Shown here piece by piece: positions 1 through 7,406 of a stretch of 8,108 nt of DNA. Made by a program: the position numbers and the translations under genes. The notes under the pieces were generated by a model. The model made no database searches and was not told the origin of the DNA. It saw only the letters and a list, made by a program, of their open reading frames with translations. Source of the stretch: Deltaproteobacteria bacterium. Its GTDB lineage: Bacteria > Desulfobacterota > Desulfobacteria > Desulfobacterales > Desulfatirhabdiaceae. Location: positions 1 through 8,108 of the forward strand of contig JAJYBO010000127.1 in assembly GCA_021778975.1 (NCBI GenBank). Reading direction: 5' to 3'. Within the stretch, counting starts at the first letter, position 1. The number at the start of each line of letters is the position of its first letter.

Positions 1-709
1 ATATTCCAGCAATATCGGCGCTATAAAAGTTGGTCAGATGCTCGGAGGCGAAATTCTGTACAACAACCTGCGGAATTTCGGTTTTGGAGAAAAAACCGGC
101 ATCGAGGCTTCCGGAGAGAGTCCCGGCCTTTTGTCATCCTATACCCGGTGGCGGAAAATTGATGAAGGCACCATCGCCTTCGGTCAGGGAATATCCGTAA
201 CCGCCATCCAGTTGGTAACCGCTACATCCGCTGTCGCCAACAACGGCGTTCTGATGAAACCGCATTTGGTTCAGGCCATAACGGACGCCAGCGGCAAAAT
301 CATTCGAAAAATAGAGCCAAAACCGGTGCGGCAGGCCGTATCTGCAGAAACCGCCCGCACCGTACGCCAGATGCTGAAAACAGTGGTGGCTCCGGGGGGC
401 ACTGGCGTCAATGCGGCCATTACGGGGTATGACGTGTGCGGCAAGACAGGCACGGCCCAGAAAATTGATCACGGAGTTTATGCAAAAGGCAAATATGTAT
501 CGTCGTTCATCGGATTTTTTCCAGCCGATCATCCGGAAGCCGTTATTCTGGTGGTGGTGGATGAACCGCAAAAACGACATTACGGCGGGACCGTCGCGGC
601 CCCTGCATTCAAACGCATTGCACTCGAAACGCTGGGATATCTGAATATTCCACCCGACAGCGTTCCAGACAAACTCACGGTTTCCATAGATAAAGAGGCC
701 AAAGGGTGA
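1..709 (+). CDS. ftsI: Peptidoglycan D,D-transpeptidase FtsI (PBP3), C-terminal part
   Basis: This is the 3' end of a class B penicillin-binding protein that cross-links septal peptidoglycan in the periplasm as the partner of FtsW. The frame is open from base 2, and the first residues read YSSNIGAIKVG, which holds the SxN motif (SSN, bases 5-13) of the transpeptidase active site. The KTGT motif lies at bases 443-454, within CGKTGTAQK. The GFFPADHPE and VVVDEPQ segments and the following YGG-VAAPAFK segment are typical of the FtsI C-terminus. The catalytic STxK serine, the N-terminal membrane anchor and the dimerisation domain lie before the window. The protein ends soon after the transpeptidase fold with no PASTA domain, which favours FtsI over SpoVD or PASTA-bearing PBPs. 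The position directly before murE is the standard dcw place for ftsI. The internal ATG at base 38 is not a real start, because conserved sequence continues upstream of it. Confidence 0.96.
   Translation, partial: YSSNIGAIKVGQMLGGEILYNNLRNFGFGEKTGIEASGESPGLLSSYTRWRKIDEGTIAFGQGISVTAIQLVTATSAVANNGVLMKPHLVQAITDASGKIIRKIEPKPVRQAVSAETARTVRQMLKTVVAPGGTGVNAAITGYDVCGKTGTAQKIDHGVYAKGKYVSSFIGFFPADHPEAVILVVVDEPQKRHYGGTVAAPAFKRIALETLGYLNIPPDSVPDKLTVSIDKEAKG
692..698 (+). promoter_or_regulatory. Ribosome binding site of murE
   Basis: AAAGAGG lies inside the last codons of ftsI, seven bases before the GTG at 706. It supports that GTG as the murE start and suggests that murE translation is coupled to that of ftsI. 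Confidence 0.55.
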
Positions 710-2277
710 AACTGTCCCGTTTACTGGAATCCCTATATCCACACCAGATCCGTAGCATTTCAACCGGCGGTGCATCGCTACCAATTTCCGAGAGAGAAGG
801 CATTTTTATTTCTCATGATCCGGATATCCGCTCCATACATTTCAATTCCAGAGAGGTTCAGCCCGGAGGGCTGTTTGTAGCCATTCCCGGAACCCGGGCG
901 GATGGGTGTGCTTACATTGACAGCGCCATTCAGCAGGGGGCCGTCGCCATTGTCAGTCAAAAGCCATTTACGGCGCCTCCGGATATCTGCGCTGTTCAGG
1001 TGCATGACGCCCGAAAAGCACTGGCGTTCATCGCCAGCCGGTTCTACGAAGAGCCATCCGAACACATGACGGTCATCGCCGTTACCGGAACCAACGGCAA
1101 AACCACCACCACGTATCTGATCGAAAAGATCCTTCAGCACGCAGGGGTGTCCGTCGGCGTTATAGGAACCCTGAACAGCCGTTTCTGCGGAAAAATTGTG
1201 GAAGCGTCCATGACCACTCCGGAATCGCTTCACTTGCAGCACATTCTTGCAGAAATGAAAGCAAGTGGCGTCACGCATGTGGTCATGGAAGTGTCATCCC
1301 ATGCAATCGCTTTAAATCGCATTGAATCCTGCTGGATGGATATCGCCGTTTTTACCAATCTTACCCAGGATCATCTTGATTTTCATGGCGATATGGACAA
1401 TTACTGGCAGTGTAAAAGATCACTTTTTATCCGGCGCCTGACAGCAGGGCCTAAAAAAGATCGGGCTGTCGCGATTGTCAACGGCAACGACAACCGGGGA
1501 AAAGCACTGCTGGATGAGTTGCCGTCCGCCATGAGTTTTGGCTTTGGCAGCCAGTGGCAGTTATGGCCGAATATCATTCAAAAAGATGAAACCGGTATGA
1601 ATGGAATTATGACCACCCCCAAAGGAGCATTTACGTTCGCAACGCCGCTGATAGGAGACCACAATGTAGAAAACATTCTGGCGGCGGCCGCGGTGGGGGT
1701 GGCGCTGCAATTTCCGTTAGACGTCATCCGCGCCGGCATCGAAGCGGTCGGGTTTATCCCCGGAAGGCTTCAGCCCGTTCCCAACACGGTTCAGCGATTT
1801 GTTTTTGTGGATTATGCACATACGCCGGATGCGCTCGATCATGTCCTCAAAACGCTGCGATCCCTGAGTAAAGCCCGTATTATCTGCGTGTTTGGCTGCG
1901 GCGGTGATAGGGATCGGGGCAAACGGCCCCAAATGGGGCAAATTGCAGCCAACCTGGCGACGGTCTGCATTATCACATCGGACAATCCCAGATCCGAAGA
2001 CCCTATGGCCATCATTCAAGATATTCTGGTCGGTGTCGAGGCTCAGGGGGCGCATCCATGCGGTTTGGACAATCCCCATCCGGATACGCGCGGGTTCATT
2101 GTGGAACCGGACAGAGTTCTCGCCATCGAACTGGCTGTCCGGATATCCCGGAGCGGAGACATCCTCCTGATCGCCGGAAAGGGACATGAACATTATCAGA
2201 TTGTCGGCGAGCGGAAAATTGCCTGTGATGACAGGCTGATCGCCGAAAACGCCCTCAAAAAGATTGAAAAGTCCTAA
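706..2277 (+). CDS. murE: UDP-MurNAc-L-Ala-D-Glu:meso-diaminopimelate ligase MurE
   Basis: This cytoplasmic Mur ligase uses ATP to add the third residue of the peptidoglycan stem peptide. The 523-residue protein shows the three Mur ligase domains. The N-terminal UDP-substrate domain contains NSREVQPGGLFVAIPG. The central ATPase carries the P-loop TGTNGKTT (residues 127-134) and the probably carbamylated lysine K237 in the YWQCKRSLF segment. The C-terminal domain holds YAHTPDAL, FGCGGDRDRGKRP, DNPR (426-429) and AGKGHE. DNPR is the motif of enzymes that select meso-DAP rather than L-lysine. The start is GTG, overlapping the ftsI stop by four bases (GTGA), with AAAGAGG upstream. It is somewhat longer than E. 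coli MurE (495 residues), partly through an insertion between DNPR and KGHE. All key residues are intact. Confidence 0.97.
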   Translation: MKLSRLLESLYPHQIRSISTGGASLPISEREGIFISHDPDIRSIHFNSREVQPGGLFVAIPGTRADGCAYIDSAIQQGAVAIVSQKPFTAPPDICAVQVHDARKALAFIASRFYEEPSEHMTVIAVTGTNGKTTTTYLIEKILQHAGVSVGVIGTLNSRFCGKIVEASMTTPESLHLQHILAEMKASGVTHVVMEVSSHAIALNRIESCWMDIAVFTNLTQDHLDFHGDMDNYWQCKRSLFIRRLTAGPKKDRAVAIVNGNDNRGKALLDELPSAMSFGFGSQWQLWPNIIQKDETGMNGIMTTPKGAFTFATPLIGDHNVENILAAAAVGVALQFPLDVIRAGIEAVGFIPGRLQPVPNTVQRFVFVDYAHTPDALDHVLKTLRSLSKARIICVFGCGGDRDRGKRPQMGQIAANLATVCIITSDNPRSEDPMAIIQDILVGVEAQGAHPCGLDNPHPDTRGFIVEPDRVLAIELAVRISRSGDILLIAGKGHEHYQIVGERKIACDDRLIAENALKKIEKS

Positions 2278-2307
2278 GAAAGACCGCGGATTTCCTCACG
2301 ACAGAAC

Positions 2308-3744
2308 ATGACAACCCGAAAGGCTATATTTTCAAAACCGATGCAGTGGACAACAGACGATATTATAGCGGCGACACGCGGCGAACACACGGGAGACACC
2401 CAGCCCCTGTCCTTTGACGGAATTTCGATTGATTCCCGAAAGATATCGTCAACAGATTGTTTTGTCGCCATTCGCGGCGACATTCACGACGGGCATCGTT
2501 TCTGTGAAGATGTGATTCAGAAAGGCGTTCGGGGCATAGTGGTGGAGCATTCTCATATCCAGCACCTGCCAATCGCAGACTGGCGACACCAGGGAATCGT
2601 TTGCATCACGGTGGCGGACACGACCCGCGCGCTCGGAGATATGGCCGCCTATCACCGCAAGCGGCTGAATGTTCGGGTGGTGGCCATTACCGGTTCCAAT
2701 GGCAAAACCACCACCCGCGGCATGACATCGGAAGTGTTGCAGCAACGGTTCCGGGTGCTTTCGACCGCCGGCAACCTGAACAATCACATCGGGCTTCCCC
2801 TGACGCTGCTGAACCTGAGCCATCACCACGAATGCGCTGTCGTGGAACTGGGCATGAATCACAGCGGTGAAATTGAAAGACTCTCCGCAATATGCCAGCC
2901 CGACATCGGCGTCATCACCATGATTGGCGCCGCGCATCTCGAGAACTTTTCGTCACAGAATGATATCACAAACGCGAAAGCAGAGCTTTTTCGGCATTTG
3001 AGGCCCAATGGGATCGCAATTCTGAACCTGGATGATCCGCGCCTTGAGGCGCTCGCATCCGGGCTTTCCGCGCCGGTTATTTTTTTTGGCGTCGCCAAAT
3101 CCGCTCAGATACATGCGCGTCACATCACATCGCGTGGCGCGCGGGTGTCGTTCATGCTGGAGATACCGGGCGACACCGCGGCCGTAACGCTTTCCATCGC
3201 CGGTACGTTTATGGCGTCCAATGCGCTGGCGGCGGCGGCGGTCGGGTATGCGCTGGGGGTGTCCGCAGCAGAAATCAAGGCGGGGCTGGAAAATTTCAAC
3301 CCTGTAACCGGCCGGATGAACATCGTCGAGACAGCGTTGGGCGTTCATATCGTGGATGACACATACAACGCCAATCCGGCGTCAATGGCCGCTGCGGTGC
3401 AGACGCTTGTAGAACTCAAAGGGGCGGGCAGAGGTATGGTCATCGTCGGGGATATGCTGGAACTCGGAAAGAATTCCCGACGTTTTCATCGCGACCTGGG
3501 TGAACGCATCGCGTCCGCCGGCATGTTCGCGCTGTACGCCACCGGTGAATTCGGACCGGATGTGGCTGCGGGGGCCATCGGTTCCGGCATGGATCCGGAA
3601 GCTGTCTTCGTGGGAAATTCGGACGCCATTTCTTCACACATCAAAGAACGGCTGCAAAAAGAAGATTGGGTGCTGATCAAAGGCTCCCGCGCCATGAGAA
3701 TGGATAAAATCGCCAGCGATATCATCCACTGGGCCAATCCATGA
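2308..3744 (+). CDS. murF: UDP-MurNAc-tripeptide:D-alanyl-D-alanine ligase MurF
   Basis: This cytoplasmic Mur ligase adds the D-Ala-D-Ala dipeptide and so completes UDP-MurNAc-pentapeptide. In the 478-residue frame the N-terminal domain has SIDSRKISSTDCFVAIRG. The P-loop is TGSNGKTT (residues 128-135), followed by the MurF-typical TAGNLNNHIGLPLTLL and VVELGMNHSGEI. DDTYNANPASM (350-360), VGDMLELG and the C-terminal IKGSRAMRMD are all MurF hallmarks. It follows murE after a 30-base gap. The start is uncertain. The ATG at 2308 gives the longest form, but neither it nor the ATG at 2341 (M12) has a good Shine-Dalgarno sequence, and family similarity begins at about M12 (MQWTTDDI). A stop at 2275-2277 in this frame rules out any further extension. 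Function is secure; only the first 11 residues are in doubt. Confidence 0.96.
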   Translation: MTTRKAIFSKPMQWTTDDIIAATRGEHTGDTQPLSFDGISIDSRKISSTDCFVAIRGDIHDGHRFCEDVIQKGVRGIVVEHSHIQHLPIADWRHQGIVCITVADTTRALGDMAAYHRKRLNVRVVAITGSNGKTTTRGMTSEVLQQRFRVLSTAGNLNNHIGLPLTLLNLSHHHECAVVELGMNHSGEIERLSAICQPDIGVITMIGAAHLENFSSQNDITNAKAELFRHLRPNGIAILNLDDPRLEALASGLSAPVIFFGVAKSAQIHARHITSRGARVSFMLEIPGDTAAVTLSIAGTFMASNALAAAAVGYALGVSAAEIKAGLENFNPVTGRMNIVETALGVHIVDDTYNANPASMAAAVQTLVELKGAGRGMVIVGDMLELGKNSRRFHRDLGERIASAGMFALYATGEFGPDVAAGAIGSGMDPEAVFVGNSDAISSHIKERLQKEDWVLIKGSRAMRMDKIASDIIHWANP

Positions 3745-3801
3745 CACCATCATTTTTCATATAACCCTTTTAACCAATCAACAACGCCAGAACATCTATA
3801 T
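3745..3801 (+). other. G-poor AT-rich spacer before mraY
   Basis: This 57-base stretch is the longest non-coding segment in the window and has only two G residues (3786 and 3790). I see no Shine-Dalgarno sequence, no clear hairpin and no convincing promoter hexamers. A seven-codon frame (ATG at 3741 in an ATGA overlap with the murF stop, stop at 3762-3764) runs into it. The spacer probably acts as an unstructured leader for mraY translation, which is inference. Confidence 0.5.
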
Positions 3802-4881
3802 ATGCTGTATCTTTTTCTATATCCGCTACATACGTCCATATCGGTTTTCAATGTATTCCGATATATCACGTTCCGTACAATCTATGCCACATTGACGGCT
3901 TTTCTGATTTGTTTCCTGTTGGGGCCATGGGCTATCCGCAAGCTGAGTTATCTTCAGGTCGGCCAGTATATCCGCGAAGACGGACCCAAAACCCACCTGA
4001 AAAAAGCGGGTACCCCCACAATGGGCGGCGCGTTGATTATCACCGCCATGCTGGGGTCTTCACTGCTGTGGGCCAATCTGAAAAACGTTTATATCTGGGT
4101 CGTACTGGGCATTACGGCGGGATTTGGTCTGATCGGTTTTATGGATGACTACCTCATGCAGATCAAAAAACAAAGCATGGGACTGAGCGCCCGGCAGAAG
4201 CTGCTGCTTCAGATATTGATTGCATTCATTGGAACGATCTGCCTGTACCTCTCCCCGGAATTTTCAACCGATGTCACCTTTCCTTTTTTTAAAACATTTT
4301 CACCCGATTTGGGAGTATGGTATATTCCGTTCGCCATATTTGTCATTGTCGGAACCTCCAACGCCGTCAACCTGACGGACGGGCTGGACGGACTGGCCAT
4401 TGGCCCCAGCATTGTTGCGGCTGTAACGTATATGGTGTTTTGCTACGTCGGCGGCCACTACAAAATCGCAGACTATCTGCAAATATCCTATATTGTCGGA
4501 AGCGGCGAACTGGCGGTGTTTTGCGGGGCCATGGCCGGCGCCGGGCTGGGGTTTTTATGGTTTAACGCCTATCCGGCGCAGGTATTCATGGGCGATGTCG
4601 GCTCACTGTCGCTGGGCGGCGCGCTGGGAACCATCGCTGTCATCACCAAGCAGGAGCTTCTGCTGGTGCTGGTAGGGGGCCTCTTTGTCATCGAAGCGCT
4701 GTCAGTCATCCTCCAGGTGGGATATTTCAAGTTGACACACGGCCGGCGGATATTCCGGATGGCGCCCCTGCATCATCATTTCGAGCTTAAAGGATGGCCC
4801 GAACCCAAAGTGATCGTCCGGTTCTGGATTATCGCCATAGCGCTTTCACTGGTGGCCATCAGCACCCTGAAACTCAGGTGA
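3802..4881 (+). CDS. mraY: Phospho-N-acetylmuramoyl-pentapeptide transferase MraY
   Basis: This polytopic inner-membrane enzyme transfers phospho-MurNAc-pentapeptide from the UDP precursor to undecaprenyl phosphate, giving lipid I and UMP. The 359 residues match the usual family length (E. coli 360) and align from end to end with the remembered family pattern. That covers FNVFRYITFRTIYA near the N-terminus, GPKTHLKKAGTPTMGG, the aspartate pair D115-D116 in GFMDDY, NAVNLTDGLDGLA (residues 187-199), D265 in FMGDVGSL, and the MAPLHHHFELKGWPEP loop with H324-H326. The C-terminus, VRFWIIAIAL...LKLR, is also canonical. About ten hydrophobic membrane segments are apparent. The ATG at 3802 is chosen because the N-terminus matches the family, although no Shine-Dalgarno sequence precedes it. 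murD follows after three bases. Confidence 0.98.
   Translation: MLYLFLYPLHTSISVFNVFRYITFRTIYATLTAFLICFLLGPWAIRKLSYLQVGQYIREDGPKTHLKKAGTPTMGGALIITAMLGSSLLWANLKNVYIWVVLGITAGFGLIGFMDDYLMQIKKQSMGLSARQKLLLQILIAFIGTICLYLSPEFSTDVTFPFFKTFSPDLGVWYIPFAIFVIVGTSNAVNLTDGLDGLAIGPSIVAAVTYMVFCYVGGHYKIADYLQISYIVGSGELAVFCGAMAGAGLGFLWFNAYPAQVFMGDVGSLSLGGALGTIAVITKQELLLVLVGGLFVIEALSVILQVGYFKLTHGRRIFRMAPLHHHFELKGWPEPKVIVRFWIIAIALSLVAISTLKLR
4876..4881 (+). promoter_or_regulatory. Ribosome binding site of murD
   Basis: AGGTGA includes the mraY stop codon and can pair with the 3' end of 16S rRNA. It lies three bases before the murD ATG, so mraY termination and murD initiation occur at nearly the same place, suggesting coupling. 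Confidence 0.5.
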
Positions 4882-4884
4882 TTT

Positions 4885-6279
4885 ATGGAGTTGTATAGAA
4901 AAAAAATTCATGTAATCGGGCTGGGCGTAACGGGTTTGGCGACAGCGAAGTTTCTGAATCGCAGGGGGGCGATCGTTACGGCCTCCGATATGGCTTCTGC
5001 AGACCGTCTGGAGCAGCCGGTCGCGGAGCTGAAGCGGCTGGGAATCGAAACCGTGCTGGGGAGCCGATATACAGAGGGGTGCGATACCGCGGATATGATC
5101 GTCCTGAGTCCTGGTGTGCCGCATACATCCGATTTTCTGGTGCGCGCCCAACGTCAGGGGGTGGAGGTATTGGGAGAAATCGAGCTGGCGTCCCGTTTTG
5201 TGACCACCCCCATTATCGCGATCACCGGCACCAACGGCAAAACCACCGTCACCTCCCTTCTGGGCGACATGTTGAAATCCTGCGGCATGAACGTATTCGT
5301 CGGCGGCAATATTGGCGATCCGCTGATAGGCCATGTGGACAGCGACAACCATGCGGACTGGATCGTACTTGAAGTCAGCAGTTTTCAACTGGATACGATT
5401 TCAATGTTCCATCCGGCTGTCGGCGTTCTGCTCAACATTACCGAAGATCACCTGGATCGGTATGCGGACATGTCCGCATATGCGGCTTCAAAGCTCAGCA
5501 TATTTCAGAACCAGACAGACCGGGATATCGCCATCGTCAATGGCTCGGATTTCTGGATCCGCCAATTTTCAGACCGGATAGGGGGGCGCTGCTGGGGGTT
5601 TGGCAACCTCATGCCGCATCAGAAAGGAAGCGCAGAAATTGCAGGAAGCGAATTACAGATTAAACTGGATGCAGACGCATTCCCTGATCGCTCATCGAAT
5701 TTCGAGATTTCGGAAGACAGCGTTTTTCGGATAGACATTTCCCGCTCCCGATTGTACGGAAAGCACAATTTCGACAATATCAGCGCGGCGGCCATGGCCG
5801 CTCTCGCCGCCGGCGCTTCCGTCAAGGGGATTCAGTCCGCGATCAATAATTTCAAAGGGCTTGCGCACCGTATCGAATTTGTGCGAGAATTACATGGCGT
5901 CACCTATGTGGATGATTCCAAAGCAACCAATATCAATGCGGTATATCGGGCGCTCGAATGTTTCGATCAGCCGGTCGTTCTGATAATGGGCGGCATAGAT
6001 AAAGGCGGCGACTACAGAATTCTGAAGCCTGTCATCCAACATCATGTTCGGCGGTTGATCGTAATGGGAGCGGCCGCCGGCCTTATTACATCGGCGCTGA
6101 AAAATTGGGCGCCCACGCAACGGGCGGCTTCCATGACGGATGCGGTTACAATGGCGCAGCGGGTGGCTGTAGATGGAGATGTCGTACTCCTGTCCCCAGC
6201 CTGCTCCAGCTTCGACATGTTCACCAGTTATGCGCATCGCGGCAATGTTTATCAGGATGAGGTGAATCGCCTGCAATGA
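4885..6279 (+). CDS. murD: UDP-MurNAc-L-alanine:D-glutamate ligase MurD
   Basis: This cytoplasmic Mur ligase adds D-glutamate, the second stem-peptide residue. The 464-residue protein opens with a Rossmann-like IHVIGLGVTGLATAKFL, as MurD does for UDP binding. It has LSPGVPHTSDFL and the P-loop TGTNGKTT (residues 114-121). VLEVSSFQLDTI, LNITEDHLDRY and the likely carbamylated K203 (AASKLSIF) follow. The C-terminal domain shows DDSKATNINAVYRAL (K346), IMGGIDKGGDY and LLSPACSSFDMF (435-446), which are diagnostic of MurD rather than MurC, MurE or MurF. Length is close to the family norm. The ATG at 4885 lies three bases after mraY with AGGTGA upstream. An eight-A run at 4899-4906 covers codons 5-8. 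The stop overlaps the ftsW start. Confidence 0.97.
   Translation: MELYRKKIHVIGLGVTGLATAKFLNRRGAIVTASDMASADRLEQPVAELKRLGIETVLGSRYTEGCDTADMIVLSPGVPHTSDFLVRAQRQGVEVLGEIELASRFVTTPIIAITGTNGKTTVTSLLGDMLKSCGMNVFVGGNIGDPLIGHVDSDNHADWIVLEVSSFQLDTISMFHPAVGVLLNITEDHLDRYADMSAYAASKLSIFQNQTDRDIAIVNGSDFWIRQFSDRIGGRCWGFGNLMPHQKGSAEIAGSELQIKLDADAFPDRSSNFEISEDSVFRIDISRSRLYGKHNFDNISAAAMAALAAGASVKGIQSAINNFKGLAHRIEFVRELHGVTYVDDSKATNINAVYRALECFDQPVVLIMGGIDKGGDYRILKPVIQHHVRRLIVMGAAAGLITSALKNWAPTQRAASMTDAVTMAQRVAVDGDVVLLSPACSSFDMFTSYAHRGNVYQDEVNRLQ
6259..6265 (+). promoter_or_regulatory. Ribosome binding site of ftsW
   Basis: GAGGTGA sits within the last codons of murD, ten bases before the ftsW ATG. It is the best match to the 16S rRNA anti-Shine-Dalgarno sequence that I noticed in the window, and it supports the ATG at 6276. 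Confidence 0.6.
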
Positions 6280-7406
6280 AACCTGAAACACCCTCTGTCC
6301 GATGGCGGGCATATCGAAAACTCAGCTATGATTTCAAGCTGTTTTTCCCCATGCTGGTGCTGGTTGGCTTCGGCATCGTCATGGTGTATAGCGCCAGCTC
6401 CGCAATCGCCATCAAAAAACATCATGGCAACGATCTGTACTATCTGATCCGCCAAAGTGAGTTTGTTGTCGTGGGCCTCATGGCCTTGCTGATATGTCGC
6501 AACGTTCCCTACGATTTTTATCGGAGAAACGCCTATCCGCTAATCCTGATAGCACTGGTGATGTTGCTCGCGGTCAAATTTTCACCTTTCGGCATCAAAG
6601 TGAACGGTTCAAAACGATGGCTGTCACTACTTGGGATAAGGTTTCAACCATCGGAGTTCGCCCGGCTTGTACTGGTGATATTTCTGGCATATTCACTCAA
6701 TAAAAAACAGGACAGAATTGAATCTTTTTTTATCGGATTCGTACCGCACGTATTCTTTCTGATGATTTTTGCCGGGTTGATCATCCTGCAGCCAGATTTT
6801 GGTTCTGTGGTCATTTTAGCGGCCATTACCTGGGTTATGATGTACGTGGCGGGTGTACCGGTGCGGTATCTGGTGACATCGGTATTGGCCATCATGCCGT
6901 TCGCCTACATCCATATGATGAGCGCGGCATACCGCATCGAGCGCTGGTCTGCATTTCTGCATCCCTGGCGACATGCATCCGGCGAGGCGTATCAGATCGT
7001 GCATTCGCTGATGGCCTTCGGCAGCGGAGGTATATGGGGAACCGGGATCGGAAAGGGATTTCAAAAGCTCTTTTATCTTCCTGAACCACACACGGATTTC
7101 ATTTTTTCGGTCATCGGAGAGGAACTGGGGCTGGTAGGCGTTCTGGCGGTTTTGTTTCTGTACATTCTGATTCTCTGGAGCGGACTCAGCATCGCCAGAA
7201 ATACCGATGAATTCTTTGGCGCTTATCTGGCGACAGGTATCACCGCCGCGTTAGGACTTCAGGTGTGTATCAATCTGGGAGTTACGCTGGGCATGATTCC
7301 AACCAAGGGGCTTCCGCTGCCGTTTCTGAGTTACGGAGGCACATCACTGGTCATCAGCATGGCGTCTATCGGTATCCTGATGAATATAGGGTCCGGAAAA
7401 ACATGA
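6276..7406 (+). CDS. ftsW: Septal peptidoglycan glycosyltransferase FtsW (SEDS family)
   Basis: This inner-membrane SEDS protein polymerises lipid II into glycan strands at the division septum, acting with FtsI. The 376 residues contain about ten hydrophobic segments, the first near residues 22-42 (MVYSAS at its end). SEDS signatures are present: NGSKRWLSLLGIRFQPSEFARL with QPSE at 124-127, ILQPDFGS from residue 171, and GSGGIWGTGIGKGFQKLFYLPEPHTDFIFSVIGEELG split across the large loop, with the putative catalytic aspartate D274. The C-terminal TKGLPLPFLSYGGTSL is also typical. The short cytoplasmic N-terminus ahead of the first membrane segment and the place between murD and murG identify FtsW rather than RodA or SpoVE. 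The ATG at 6276 overlaps the murD stop (ATGA) and has a strong upstream GAGGTGA. Confidence 0.97.
   Translation: MKPETPSVRWRAYRKLSYDFKLFFPMLVLVGFGIVMVYSASSAIAIKKHHGNDLYYLIRQSEFVVVGLMALLICRNVPYDFYRRNAYPLILIALVMLLAVKFSPFGIKVNGSKRWLSLLGIRFQPSEFARLVLVIFLAYSLNKKQDRIESFFIGFVPHVFFLMIFAGLIILQPDFGSVVILAAITWVMMYVAGVPVRYLVTSVLAIMPFAYIHMMSAAYRIERWSAFLHPWRHASGEAYQIVHSLMAFGSGGIWGTGIGKGFQKLFYLPEPHTDFIFSVIGEELGLVGVLAVLFLYILILWSGLSIARNTDEFFGAYLATGITAALGLQVCINLGVTLGMIPTKGLPLPFLSYGGTSLVISMASIGILMNIGSGKT

Noticed and set aside
134..784. Long minus-strand open frame of 216 codons opposite ftsI and the start of murE
   Set aside because: It lies antisense to strongly conserved ftsI motifs, its translation is Cys/His/Arg-rich with no recognisable domain, and it has no plausible context. 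It is a shadow of the real genes.
1717..2193. Minus-strand open frame of 158 codons opposite murE, and similar ones at 778-1278, 2449-2937 and 4846-5388
   Set aside because: All are antisense to conserved Mur ligase or MraY motifs with shadow-like composition. None has a supported start or a family signature.
2278..2307. Possible promoter or terminator in the murE-murF gap
   Set aside because: Thirty bases show no hairpin with a T run and no credible promoter hexamers; it is best treated as a plain intra-operon spacer.
3228..3242. GGC-rich triplet run in murF resembling a microsatellite
   Set aside because: It encodes the conserved alanine-rich NALAAAAVG helix of Mur ligases. The repeat follows from codon choice, not from an independent element.
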